Counted from the first letter of the stretch, positions 22,209 through 30,128 are shown. The stretch is DNA of 36,327 nucleotides from a virus (IMGVR_UViG_3300028831_000374:1-36327), one strand, 5' to 3'. Notes: a model not told the origin generated them from the sequence alone. Translations and numbers: made by a program.

Positions 22209-24271
22209 CGTTTGCTATCCAAGACGCCGCTGCCGCGTGGCAATCGCGGGCAATCGAGTTGCAGGTGTGGACCTCGCAACGGCTCGTCAACAGGACCGAC
22301 CTGTGGGGCTGCTACCGGCGCGAGCCTGAGCGAAAGATAGTCCAGGCCCACACATCGCCCAACGTCGACCGCCGCCTGATCGAGCGCCTCGACGGTCGGA
22401 CGATTCGTCGGCACTTCGCCGCAACGTCATTCGGCCACATCATTGGCCTGCACGCAGGCTCGCCCGGCCCAGAGTCGACCGCGAAGTGGATCGCAGGCGA
22501 CATTGACCAGCACGACAACGACGAACCGTGCTCCGAATTCAACCTGCGGGCGGCGATTCACTTTTACGAGCGTGGTCTGTCGCTCGGCTTCCGACCGCTC
22601 GTCACGTCCAGCAACGGCCGCGGCGGGTATCACGTCCGCGTTCTGTTGGCCGAAGCCATTCCGCTCGACCTCGCGTGGCGGTTCGCCCGCTGGTTCTTCC
22701 GCGATGCCGCCGACTACGGCGTGCAACGGATAGAGATTTTTCCGAAACAATCGCACCTCGCGGCGGCGCCTGCAGGTGACGAAGCCCGGAAGAGCGGGGC
22801 GTGGCGGAATGCCGCCGGCAACTGGCTGAGACTTCCGGGGCGCCACCACAAGAGAGAGCACTACTCGGCAGTGTGGGCTGGCGACGAAACGGGGTGGCTG
22901 TTCGGACACGCCGCGATTGACTGCCTGATCAGTCACAACGGCGATGCGGTCGATCTGATCCCGGCGGAAGCGAAGTCGTACGATGGGCCGACAAGGATCC
23001 CCCCTGTCGCGTCGCGACCGGCCGCAGAATCACCGAACCGAAGCCATGTCAATGACTGGACGCCATCCGCTCGCGCCGGCTCCTACGCTAGCGCTGCCGA
23101 CCCCGCAATCGAAGGTCAGGGCGGACACAATCACACCTTGAAGCTGACCTGGAATGTCCTCCGCGGCTTCAATCTGACTGTCGCGGAAGCCCTCGAAGCT
23201 CTACAGGCATGGAACTCGACTTGCTCGCCGCCTTGGACCGACGCTGCCCTTGTGACAATGCTTGAAGGTGCCAACGCGGCACCTGGCGATCGCGGCTGGC
23301 TGCTAGCCGACCGGGAGCGGAATAGCGGACCGGCCAAAGTAGACGGCTGCTCGACTGACCCGGAAGCCATCGCCTGGAAAATCCCGGTCAACCCATCAGT
23401 AGACGACCAGATCGCCGCTCTCGCCGCCGAGTTCTCCACTCCACAAGAGCATGCTGAGTACCGAGACGCCACGCTTGCGGCAACCGCAGCGGAGTGCAGA
23501 GCAGAGGAGTGCCGCGCCCACCGGCCCGAGGCGACCACCTGCCACGTCCACGGATTCCTCTACCACCCGGAAAAGAAGCAAGTGAGGGCTGCGCGGTTCG
23601 CGTGCGGCCGGTGGTGCTGTGTGCGGTGTTCGAGAGCACTCAAAGAACTGTGGGCGCCGCATCTTGAAAAGAAGGTTTTGGAGACCAAAGCGGAGTCGGT
23701 CTACGTCGCCACGCTCACACTCACGCCGAATAGATGGAGTACAATCCGCCGCTCTCTCCACCGGGCCGGGGCTGAGTTTGCCCGAATCAACACAAGCGGC
23801 CTGGAATTCATGGTCGTAGCCACGAAGGCGTTCGCTGGATCACTGAAGACATCTACCGCCGCTGCCGCTGCTGCCGTGGTAACAACCGTTAAGACGCTGG
23901 CCGTCTACGGTGACACCCGCAAGCCGATCCACACATCGGCGGGCTGGCGGCTTCCCAAAGAGAAGCCGAGCGGCTGGCGGTACATCGGCGGACTAGACGC
24001 GCGGGCAACAAAATCGGAGATAGTCCACGCGATCGAAGCAGAGACGGGAACAGAGGCCCGCCAGCGAGTCAACAAGGGCAACCCTTTTTTCGTGTGGGCG
24101 GCGGACGCAGCAGTGATGATTCCGCCGGACCGGTTAGAGGAAGACAACTGGGGCGGATACATCTCCCGGCTTCACCAGCGGGTGAGCCTGCGGCTCAACG
24201 GCGAGGATCCTGATATCGCCGACATGGCGGTCGACGTCGGACTCACCTGCCGGCTTCCGCTGGTCGAGTGA
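22205..24271 (+). CDS. TOTE-type archaeo-eukaryotic primase-polymerase, with C-terminal zinc region
   Basis: The 688-residue protein has an N-terminal AEP domain of the TOTE-conflict type: DIDQHDND (99-106) for the catalytic acids, SSNGRGGYHVRVLL (about 137-150), EIFPKQ (about 177) and a GNWLRLPGRHHKREHYSAVW run that matches this family. A middle linker follows. The C-terminal third contains CHVHGFLYHPEKK and CGRWCCVRCSRAL, then an LTLTPNRWSTIRRSL strand-helix. That arrangement faintly resembles rolling-circle Rep proteins, but no HUH motif is visible. It likely primes or copies phage DNA. The ERCC4-RecD2 neighbours support a primosome-like set. Confidence 0.78.
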   Translation: MTFAIQDAAAAWQSRAIELQVWTSQRLVNRTDLWGCYRREPERKIVQAHTSPNVDRRLIERLDGRTIRRHFAATSFGHIIGLHAGSPGPESTAKWIAGDIDQHDNDEPCSEFNLRAAIHFYERGLSLGFRPLVTSSNGRGGYHVRVLLAEAIPLDLAWRFARWFFRDAADYGVQRIEIFPKQSHLAAAPAGDEARKSGAWRNAAGNWLRLPGRHHKREHYSAVWAGDETGWLFGHAAIDCLISHNGDAVDLIPAEAKSYDGPTRIPPVASRPAAESPNRSHVNDWTPSARAGSYASAADPAIEGQGGHNHTLKLTWNVLRGFNLTVAEALEALQAWNSTCSPPWTDAALVTMLEGANAAPGDRGWLLADRERNSGPAKVDGCSTDPEAIAWKIPVNPSVDDQIAALAAEFSTPQEHAEYRDATLAATAAECRAEECRAHRPEATTCHVHGFLYHPEKKQVRAARFACGRWCCVRCSRALKELWAPHLEKKVLETKAESVYVATLTLTPNRWSTIRRSLHRAGAEFARINTSGLEFMVVATKAFAGSLKTSTAAAAAAVVTTVKTLAVYGDTRKPIHTSAGWRLPKEKPSGWRYIGGLDARATKSEIVHAIEAETGTEARQRVNKGNPFFVWAADAAVMIPPDRLEEDNWGGYISRLHQRVSLRLNGEDPDIADMAVDVGLTCRLPLVE

Positions 24272-24435
24272 GTGGCTGGAGAATGCAAGCGTTAGTCCTT
24301 GCAAATCTATAGAGCTTTGGAGGCTCCATTTAGAGTTGCGGGGACAGGGAAGAGAAGAGAACAACAAAAAAATAGCCAACAAAAGAACAACGGTAATGGT
24401 GAGCGGAACGGCCTGCGTGCAGGAGAGAGAAAGAA
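24272..24435 (+). other. Non-coding AT/purine-rich leader, 164 bases
   Basis: Contains a TGGAGGCTCCA inverted repeat, a GA-rich run and an A-rich stretch with AACAA repeats, unlike the GC-rich surroundings. It precedes gene 24436, whose ribosome site is the final GGAGAGAG. I see no gene here. It could be an mRNA leader or, because it follows the primase, part of an origin. Confidence 0.4.
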
Positions 24436-24930
24436 ATGCGCACAAATGGGACAGAGATTGAGCCGGAGGCTACCGAGTCGCTGCCGTGGCTCTACCTGTC
24501 CACCGCTCTCGACATCATCTATTTGCCGCGCAACGAGAGATGGGAGCGTGCGGAAGTGGTTTGGTTTAAGAGTGTTGCGCTATCTGCACCGGTGCCGTTC
24601 TACCGCCTTACGCCAGCCGTGTTCGTATGGGTGCATCTGAGACTGACAGCGCTCGACGCGAAAGCAGAGTATCAGGACGACTTGCGGGCGATGCTGCCGA
24701 AGTTCGAGGAGATAGACGAGTTCGCCGACGCTAGCCTTGATCGCGCTGCGGTGAGAGAGGCGTTCAAGACTGCGGAATTGTTCGCGGCAAGCGGCAAGGT
24801 GTTTAGGTTGCCGGATCCGCCGCCCTTGTTCGTGTTCGATGGTGACGAGCGCGGGATGGCGGCGGCATCGAGAAATCCGGCAGACTGGCGATTTAGCGAG
24901 CGCGGGAAAGGGACAAGGCAAGTGGCTTGA
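24436..24930 (+). CDS. Hypothetical protein
   Basis: A 164-residue protein with a hydrophobic aromatic opening (LPWLYLSTALDIIYLPRNERWERAEVVWFKSVAL), a helical middle and a charged end (FSERGKGTRQVA). GGAGAGAGAAAG precedes the ATG. No family recognised. Confidence 0.62.
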   Translation: MRTNGTEIEPEATESLPWLYLSTALDIIYLPRNERWERAEVVWFKSVALSAPVPFYRLTPAVFVWVHLRLTALDAKAEYQDDLRAMLPKFEEIDEFADASLDRAAVREAFKTAELFAASGKVFRLPDPPPLFVFDGDERGMAAASRNPADWRFSERGKGTRQVA

Positions 24931-24986
24931 CTTGTACGCAAACCGCGGGTCGAGGCGATTGTTCCGGGGCCGAAGGGGTGAGGGCG

Positions 24987-25181
24987 ATGGCGAAAGACAC
25001 GGCTGCACTGGTCGAGCGAGTGAAGCGCCTTGACCGGCTGTACCTCGAAGCGCTGGCCGCGAGCAATCAGATTTGGTCGGAGAACGACCCCAAGCGACGC
25101 GCCAGCCTTCGCCGGCACGCTGCGGCTTGCTGGCGAGAGTATCAGGCGGCGTGCAAGAGCCGGAAGGGATTGCCGCGGTGA
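24987..25181 (+). CDS. Hypothetical helical protein
   Basis: A 64-residue, basic, helical product (TAALVERVKRLDRLYLEALAASNQIW) with AAGGGGTGAGGGCG before ATG 24987. A TTG at 24927 overlapping the previous gene is a less likely start. A small helical bundle or coiled coil is likely. Confidence 0.55.
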   Translation: MAKDTAALVERVKRLDRLYLEALAASNQIWSENDPKRRASLRRHAAACWREYQAACKSRKGLPR

Positions 25182-25227
25182 ACGGCACGCTTTGAACACG
25201 GTGATTAGGCGCATGGGGATTTGAACA

Positions 25228-25722
25228 ATGCCAGACCGAGACGCCTTCCTGCGATCAATCGCCGAGAATTTTCGCGAAATCAGCCCGCGGCTGATCTACG
25301 CCGACTGGCTTGAAGAGCGCGGCGAGTGCGATGAGGCCACGCGGCAGCGCGAGTTGTTCCCGCGCATCGCGGCGCTGGTCAAGGAAGCTGATCGGCTGTG
25401 GGCCGACTACTACATTGAGCGACCGCCGACACGGCAACACCGCGCTCGTTTCGTCTCGCCGAAATGGTGCCTCGTTTTTTCCACCGACGCGATTCCCGAA
25501 GGCGCTGAATACGACGACGTGAGAGTCAATGCTTGCGCGTACTGCTTTGTGGCACTCACGGATTACGAGGTGAAGGACCTTGGACGGGTGCGGCTGGGCG
25601 ACATTCACATGCCGAAGAGTTGGAAGCGGCCTGCCAAGCACTCTCGCGGATCGATCTTCTCGGAGAACTTCGGCGGGTGCCTGCGCGTCCACGGCGTCAA
25701 GTACCTCACCGGAGCCCATTGA
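25228..25722 (+). CDS. TIGR02996-domain protein
   Basis: The 164-residue protein starts with MPDRDAFLRSIAENFREISPRLIYADWLEERGECDEATRQRELF, a clear TIGR02996 module. The rest (residues 60-164) holds a beta-rich domain with CAYCFV and a C-terminal GGCLRVHGVKYL. It is the clearest planctomycete marker here. The module often sits at the start of otherwise unrelated proteins and may mediate binding; no activity is known to me. Confidence 0.72.
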   Translation: MPDRDAFLRSIAENFREISPRLIYADWLEERGECDEATRQRELFPRIAALVKEADRLWADYYIERPPTRQHRARFVSPKWCLVFSTDAIPEGAEYDDVRVNACAYCFVALTDYEVKDLGRVRLGDIHMPKSWKRPAKHSRGSIFSENFGGCLRVHGVKYLTGAH

Positions 25723-25777
25723 AGCGAACGACACAGGTGGGAGCTTTTAATTCACTGACCCAAACCGGAGGTAAAGA

Positions 25778-26233
25778 ATGGGAACGCGAGCAGACTTCTA
25801 CGTCGGCCGGGGCGAGAACGCCGAATGGCTCGGGAGCATCGCCTTCGACGGCTACCGGATTCACGAAGTCAAAGAGGGCGACGGCGGCAAGAACGACGAC
25901 CTCGCGGCGTGCGTGCAAATCAAGCTGGCCGATAACGAAGCATCCTTTCGCGCCGGCGTCGAAAAGCTGCTGTCGCTGAACGACACAGCAACGACCCCGG
26001 CGCAGGGCTGGCCGTGGCCGTGGGAAACGAGCAGCACGACCGACTATGCCTACGCCTTCGACGGGCAGACGTGGGTGAGCGTCTTCGGGCACGCATGGTT
26101 CGACGCGAAACTGCCCAGGCCGGAAAACGACAGCGAACAGCCGAAGTCAGCGGTCTTCCCCGACATGACGAAGCGGAAGAACGTCACGCTCGGGCCGCGG
26201 TCGGGGCTGATCGTAATCGGCGGGCCGCGGTGA
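25778..26233 (+). CDS. Conserved phage hypothetical (TRADFYVGRG family)
   Basis: The 151-residue protein begins MGTRADFYVGRGENAEWLGSIAFDGYRI and contains GWPWPWETSSTTDYAYAFDGQTWVSVFGHAWF. I recognise this combination from phages of unrelated bacteria, where it is annotated as hypothetical. The conserved Trp and Asp suggest a globular alpha/beta fold. GGAGGTAAAG gives a strong ribosome site. Function unknown. Confidence 0.72.
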   Translation: MGTRADFYVGRGENAEWLGSIAFDGYRIHEVKEGDGGKNDDLAACVQIKLADNEASFRAGVEKLLSLNDTATTPAQGWPWPWETSSTTDYAYAFDGQTWVSVFGHAWFDAKLPRPENDSEQPKSAVFPDMTKRKNVTLGPRSGLIVIGGPR

Positions 26234-26260
26234 AACGCGCGTAGTCGAAGGGTTCCCCAG

Positions 26261-26455
26261 GTGGCCGAAGTAACGCGATTCCGGTGCAAAGTGTGCGGCA
26301 AACTGACCGCCGGCCGGATGCCGCGCGACGGAGACGAGCCCGGCGACACAACGGGCCGGTTCCCAAGGCGGCACAAGGGACCAGACGGCAAGCCCTGCCC
26401 AGGAAACGCGGCGGAAGCCGAGTGGGTGGACGTTGAAGTTAAGGCAAAGCGGTAG
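26261..26455 (+). CDS. Small zinc-ribbon protein
   Basis: A 64-residue protein beginning FRCKVCGKLTAGRMPRDGD with a further Cys near residue 46, a partial zinc knuckle. The start is GTG, with AAGGG upstream in a repeated gap sequence that also precedes the next gene. Confidence 0.62.
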   Translation: MAEVTRFRCKVCGKLTAGRMPRDGDEPGDTTGRFPRRHKGPDGKPCPGNAAEAEWVDVEVKAKR

Positions 26456-26498
26456 TCGAAGTGTTCACATGAAGGCTTGATTAACGAGAAGGGTTCCC

Positions 26499-27374
26499 AT
26501 GAAGGCGACGAAAGCACTTACACCGCCCCTCAAGTGGCATGGCGGCAAGCACGATCTGGCGAAGTGGATCATCGGCCTGATGCCGCCGCGGTGCAAGAAC
26601 CCGAACGCACCGGCGCCCGACGACGACGGTTGGCTGCACTACGTCGAGCCGTACTTTGGCGGCGGGTCGGTGCTGCTGGCGATGGACCAAGAGGGGATCA
26701 GCGAAGTCGTCAACGACCTGAACCGCGACCTGACTGGATTTTGGGAAGTGCTCCAGGGGCACACGTCATTTCAGCAGTTCCTGCGGCTGGTCGACGCGAT
26801 CCCGTTCAGCCAGCCGGAGTACGATCTTGCGGCCGTTAACTCGATCATGAGCGCGGACGGCTACGGCGAAATGATTCACCGGGCGGCGACTTTCTTTGTC
26901 CGCTGCCGCCAGTCTCTCTCTGGCCGGATGAACGGCTTCGCCGGCATCACGCGCAACCGGACACGCCGCGGGATGAACGAACAGGTGAGCGCCTGGCTGA
27001 ACTGTATTGAGGGCCTGCCCGCCGTTCACGAACGGTTGAAGCGGGTGCTGATCCTGAACCAAGACGCCCTGGACGTGATCCGCAAGCAGGACGGGCCGCG
27101 GACGCTGTTCTACCTTGATCCGCCCTACCTGCACGAGACGCGGGCCACGACGGGCGAGTACCAGCACGAGATGACTTGGCAGCAGCACGAGGATCTGCTC
27201 TCCACGATCGCTAGCATCAAGGGCCGATTCCTCTTGAGCGGCTACCCATCGCAAAGATACCTGAAGTGGCAGAAGGCGTTCGGCTGGAAGTGCCACGAGA
27301 TGAAGATCAACAACCATGCCGCGGGCGGGAAGACGAAGCGGATCATGACCGAGTGCGTTTGGACGAACTTCTAG
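26499..27374 (+). CDS. D12-class N6-adenine DNA methyltransferase
   Basis: A 291-residue Dam-type enzyme that transfers methyl from S-adenosylmethionine to adenine. It carries the family signatures in order: LKWHGGK (residues 11-17, cofactor entry), HYVEPYFGGGSVLLA (about 47-61, SAM-binding motif I), NDLNRDLTGFW, and LFYLDPPYLHETRA (about 204-217), whose DPPY is the catalytic loop. The length is normal. No restriction enzyme is adjacent, so it is likely orphan and could protect phage DNA or time packaging and transcription. Confidence 0.88.
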   Translation: MKATKALTPPLKWHGGKHDLAKWIIGLMPPRCKNPNAPAPDDDGWLHYVEPYFGGGSVLLAMDQEGISEVVNDLNRDLTGFWEVLQGHTSFQQFLRLVDAIPFSQPEYDLAAVNSIMSADGYGEMIHRAATFFVRCRQSLSGRMNGFAGITRNRTRRGMNEQVSAWLNCIEGLPAVHERLKRVLILNQDALDVIRKQDGPRTLFYLDPPYLHETRATTGEYQHEMTWQQHEDLLSTIASIKGRFLLSGYPSQRYLKWQKAFGWKCHEMKINNHAAGGKTKRIMTECVWTNF

Positions 27375-27385
27375 GAGGCACGCTA

Positions 27386-27619
27386 ATGATCGCGACTGAA
27401 AGACGGATGCTCCGGGCGTTCGTGAATTCCAGGGAGCGAGCCCGGTTTGTGTGCGAGAGAAAGCACAAAGAGGGCAAGAAGTGCAAACGGGATCACGCCG
27501 TACCGACCGACCGCTCTGGTCAGGCGAAGTCCCCGCCGACCTTCGCGACGAGTTCCGCGTCCAGTTCAAAGCCTACCGCAAGGAATACCGGAGGGCGATG
27601 CGTAAGTGGGAGAAGATGA
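27386..27619 (+). CDS. Basic small protein, possible N-terminal half of a split gene
   Basis: AGGAGG lies nine bases before ATG 27386 and gives MIATERRMLRAFVNSRERARFVCERKHKEGKKC, which looks genuine. After about residue 32 the frame turns into Ser/Thr/Pro/Arg-rich sequence like a wrong-frame reading, while the next frame becomes a good protein. This may be a frameshifted gene, or a short gene overlapping the next. Confidence 0.42.
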   Translation: MIATERRMLRAFVNSRERARFVCERKHKEGKKCKRDHAVPTDRSGQAKSPPTFATSSASSSKPTARNTGGRCVSGRR

Positions 27620-27732
27620 GGCGCTACCTCGCCGAGAAGAAGGCCGCTCCCGAGTTCGCCAACTACCTGCGGTCAAAGCAGGAACAGCACGAGAAGACGA
27701 AGCCGACGTTTGATTTCGTTCTGAAGGTGTAA
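27481..27732 (+). CDS. Hypothetical basic helical protein
   Basis: From GTG 27481 (AGAGGG upstream) the frame encodes 83 residues, RPLWSGEVPADLRDEFRVQFKAYRKEYRRAMRKWEKMRRYL, a strongly basic helix, ending KPTFDFVLKV. It may be the C-terminal part of the gene starting at 27386. No family recognised. Confidence 0.55.
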   Translation: MQTGSRRTDRPLWSGEVPADLRDEFRVQFKAYRKEYRRAMRKWEKMRRYLAEKKAAPEFANYLRSKQEQHEKTKPTFDFVLKV

Positions 27733-27734
27733 CG

Positions 27735-27983
27735 ATGAAGAGTCTGTACCTGGGCTGCGCGCGAGCCCGCCGCCGAGAGATAGGAATTGACGCCGTGATT
27801 AACGCCCGAGGCGGTTTGCAAGACCTCAACGACCTGACGGAAGACGATCGCGCTTTGCGGCGCGATGCGGCTGGTATCCGCGGGTGCGTAGAGCGCCGCG
27901 TTCGATGGTACGGCCCGGAGTCCAAGTTCTTCCGCCGGCATCGGGCGCGAATCCAACACCTGATAGCCAGGCGCGACGACTGA
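27735..27983 (+). CDS. Hypothetical basic protein
   Basis: An 82-residue Arg-rich protein (CARARRREIGIDAVINARGG, RGCVERRVRWYGPESKFFRRHRARIQ), starting three bases after the previous stop. It may bind nucleic acid. Not recognised. Confidence 0.58.
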   Translation: MKSLYLGCARARRREIGIDAVINARGGLQDLNDLTEDDRALRRDAAGIRGCVERRVRWYGPESKFFRRHRARIQHLIARRDD

Positions 27984-28015
27984 GCGCTAACCACCCGCAA
28001 ACAAGGATGCCTCTC

Positions 28016-28552
28016 ATGAAGTGCGACGAGATACTGGCCGAGATCGAACAAAACATCCGAGAGTTGGACGGCTACACGACCAAGATCGGCTGTGTCCATA
28101 CCGCACTCAGCGGCGTTGCGATGCTTCGCACCGCCCTCGCCGTCGTCCAGCAGCGGGAAGCGGGGCTGCGGGAGGCGCTCGAGGATGCGTGCTGGGGACT
28201 CGAAAACGCGGTCAAGGAAAACCCGTCGAGCGGATACTACGCCAGCAAGGCAAACGCGGCACGCGCCGCCCTCGCGGCCAGCGAACCGCCCCAGGGCGAG
28301 CCGGCTACCGAATCGTGGGAAGAGGAACTGAGCGGCATCGTCCAGGCGTGGCGCGACGACGCGGCGGCAAATCGGGAGTGCCGCGAGGTACGGACAGCGG
28401 AAGTGTACGACGAGTGCGCCGACGAGATCGAGGCGCTGCTGGCGCGACGCACAACCGAAATCGTCCACTGCAAGCATTGCCACGCGGTTCTCTACGACCA
28501 GGCCGCTGTTGATGGTGTTTGCGGCGACTGTGAAGGGAAGACGTCGGCCTAG
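28016..28552 (+). CDS. Helical protein with C-terminal zinc ribbon
   Basis: A 178-residue protein: an N-terminal coiled-coil-like helix (MKCDEILAEIEQNIRELDGY), long Ala/Glu helices, and a C-terminal ribbon VHCKHCHAVLYDQAAVDGVCGDC. CAAGGATGCCTCTC precedes ATG 28016; an in-frame ATG at 28007 is within the ribosome site. Function unknown. Confidence 0.62.
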   Translation: MKCDEILAEIEQNIRELDGYTTKIGCVHTALSGVAMLRTALAVVQQREAGLREALEDACWGLENAVKENPSSGYYASKANAARAALAASEPPQGEPATESWEEELSGIVQAWRDDAAANRECREVRTAEVYDECADEIEALLARRTTEIVHCKHCHAVLYDQAAVDGVCGDCEGKTSA

Positions 28553-28655
28553 TCCATTGTGGAGCCGTGAGAGCTTGCTGGTGGAACGCGGCGTTAAACG
28601 CGAAGCAACCAGACCGGCCCGACGGGTTCGGGACTCTCCCGCAAGGGTAAACAGG

Positions 28656-28683
28656 GCTGCTGACGGCGGGCAACGTCAGCAGC
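28656..28683 (+). other. Perfect 10-bp RNA hairpin upstream of gene 28708
   Basis: GCTGCTGACG (28656-28665) pairs with CGTCAGCAGC (28674-28683) around an 8-base loop. It is 24 bases ahead of a strong ribosome site (AGGAGG) and has no U-tract. It lies in a 155-base gap (28553-28707) that contains other weaker stems. It may control translation of the zinc protein downstream or insulate the upstream mRNA. Confidence 0.42.
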
Positions 28684-28707
28684 AATTCGGCCTAGGAGGT
28701 TCCCCTG

Positions 28708-28926
28708 ATGACGCCACTGAAACTAAAGTGCCCCGTCTGCGGTCAGGAACACGACTGGCACCGCGGCTATGGCCGAGAGATACGTTGCTGCTCAAAGGAA
28801 TGCCACGACGAGGCCGAATGGCGACGGACGCTCTCCATCCTGGGGAAGCCTTATTACCCTGACCAGCGGCGAGTGTCCACGAGCGACAATCTGCAAGAGA
28901 CTCCCGGTAACGATTACGCCGGCTGA
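28708..28926 (+). CDS. Small zinc-finger protein
   Basis: A 72-residue protein: CPVCGQEHDWHRGYGREIRCCSKECHDEAEWRRTL, with a CxxC knuckle and a CCSKEC cluster like FCS-type fingers. TAGGAGG precedes the ATG. Probably a nucleic-acid-binding accessory protein. Confidence 0.66.
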   Translation: MTPLKLKCPVCGQEHDWHRGYGREIRCCSKECHDEAEWRRTLSILGKPYYPDQRRVSTSDNLQETPGNDYAG

Positions 28927-28966
28927 ACGAATGTAATCAACGCAAAGATGAGGCGCGAGCGAAACC

Positions 28967-29164
28967 ATGAAACCCAAAACGCCAGTAGAGCCGGAAGAGT
29001 GGATTAACCCTGGTGAGCGCTATTGCCCCGAGTGCGGCGGCGAAGTTATCGCTGACGGATGGCGCGACCACTATCGCTGCGTGTCTGCTTGCGGCAGACA
29101 TATCGGCTGCGGATGGGGAGACCACGACAGGGAAACCCCGGTCAAGGAAGGCGGCGAAGAATGA
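28967..29164 (+). CDS. Small zinc-ribbon protein
   Basis: A 65-residue protein with YCPECGGEVIADGWRDHYRCVSACGRHIGCGWG, a zinc ribbon with an extra Cys/Gly-rich loop. Its stop overlaps the HAD gene start (ATGA), so the two are translated together. Confidence 0.64.
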   Translation: MKPKTPVEPEEWINPGERYCPECGGEVIADGWRDHYRCVSACGRHIGCGWGDHDRETPVKEGGEE

Positions 29165-29616
29165 TCGTCGCTGTGGATTTCGACGGCACAATCGTTGCCC
29201 ACGAATACCCGGACATCGGCGCGCCGGTGCCAGGCGCCTTCCGGTGGATGAAGGCTTGGCAGGAAGCCGGCGCCCGGCTCGTCCTCTGGACGATGCGCAG
29301 CGACAGTACGCAAAGTGGGCCAACGTTGAGCGAAGCGATTCGGTTTTGTCGCGAGAACGGGATTGAGTTTTGGGGAGTTAACCACAACCCAGAACAGATC
29401 GAGTGGACAATGTCCCCAAAAGCCTACGCTCAAGTCTACGTTGATGACGCGGCGCTCGGGTGCCCACTTCGTGAGAATCCGAGCGCCGCCGGCCGTCCCA
29501 TTGTTGATTGGGATAGGGTCGGGCCGCTTGTGCTGGGCCTCATCACCGGCCGACGAAAGCGCCCGCTGAGCCGGAAGCGCCGGCCGGGAACTTCTCGCCC
29601 GCGAACGCGGCCTTGA
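29161..29616 (+). CDS. HAD-superfamily hydrolase
   Basis: The 151-residue protein begins VAVDFDGTIVAHEYPDIG: Asp6 is the HAD nucleophile and Asp8 the acid (DFDGT). RLVLWTMRSD is motif II, and VYVDDAALGCPLRENP gives the metal-binding acidic motif. The rest (GIEFWGVNHNPEQIEWTMSPKAYA) fits a small phage/bacteroidetes-like subfamily that acts on phosphate esters. The last 25 residues (TGRRKRPLSRKRRPG...) run opposite the decayed integrase and look unlike the family, suggesting a recombination junction near 29543. Confidence 0.75.
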   Translation: MIVAVDFDGTIVAHEYPDIGAPVPGAFRWMKAWQEAGARLVLWTMRSDSTQSGPTLSEAIRFCRENGIEFWGVNHNPEQIEWTMSPKAYAQVYVDDAALGCPLRENPSAAGRPIVDWDRVGPLVLGLITGRRKRPLSRKRRPGTSRPRTRP

Positions 29617-30079
29617 CCGCCGCGAGAACATGATCGGTGTGACGTTGAACGTGCGAGTAGCCCATCGTTGTCTGGATGCGTTCATGACCCGCGAATTCGG
29701 CCACTATCGGAAGACTGATGTTTGCGAGAATCATGCGGGTCACGCACGCATGACGCAATCCGTAGAGCGTCGTATCCTTGCGGATCAGCCCGAGCTTTTT
29801 CACGCGCTTCAGCCGGTAGCAGATCGTCGGGTTCCGCCACTTCCGCCAGCAGCGATTCGGGAACAGGAGATTTGTCGGCCACTGCTGCCGCCGACGCCAC
29901 GCGATGTACTTCTGCATGACCGGGTGCAGGATGATCCGGCGCGGCTTCTTGGTCTTCTTCGATGTCTTGTGCCGATGCAGCACGATCACGCCGTCCTCGA
30001 CGTTCTCCAGCGTGGCCTTGATGAGTTCACCGGGCCGGGCGCCGGTGTACTTCAACGCGATCGCGAGGCGTCGGAACAC
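29543..30079 (-). pseudogene. Truncated tyrosine recombinase, catalytic domain only
   Basis: The 178-residue frame holds a tyrosine-recombinase catalytic domain: TGARPGELI (first Arg), a KTSKKTKKPRRI hairpin, TTLYGLRHAC (second Arg, again Tyr before it), FAGHE (His) and TTMGYSHV (Tyr). The core-binding N-terminal domain is missing: upstream, only NAPPVF-like codons continue before an in-frame stop, and the strong promoter region at 30112-30164 begins. The protein is therefore either a stand-alone catalytic domain or, more likely, a remnant of a second integrase left by recombination. It shares a similar layout with the intact integrase at 12105. Confidence 0.6.
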
Positions 30080-30111
30080 GGGCGGCGCGTTGCGGAGGAT
30101 GGCGGCAGAAA

Positions 30112-30128
30112 TATCCGTAATTCCGAAT
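30112..30128 (+). promoter_or_regulatory. Operator copy 1, TATCCGTAATTCCGAAT
   Basis: The 17-bp word is the inverse (16 of 17 bases) of the site at 30146-30162, with 17 bases between. It lies just upstream of the -35 box. Confidence 0.55.

Noticed and set aside
27566-28483. 305-codon minus-strand open frame
   Set aside because: Lies opposite three well-supported plus-strand genes with good ribosome sites and has the composition of a shadow frame.
28620-28645. T-arm-like CGGGTTCGGGACTCTCCCG
   Set aside because: The loop lacks the conserved A58 and no acceptor or anticodon arm can be found around it.
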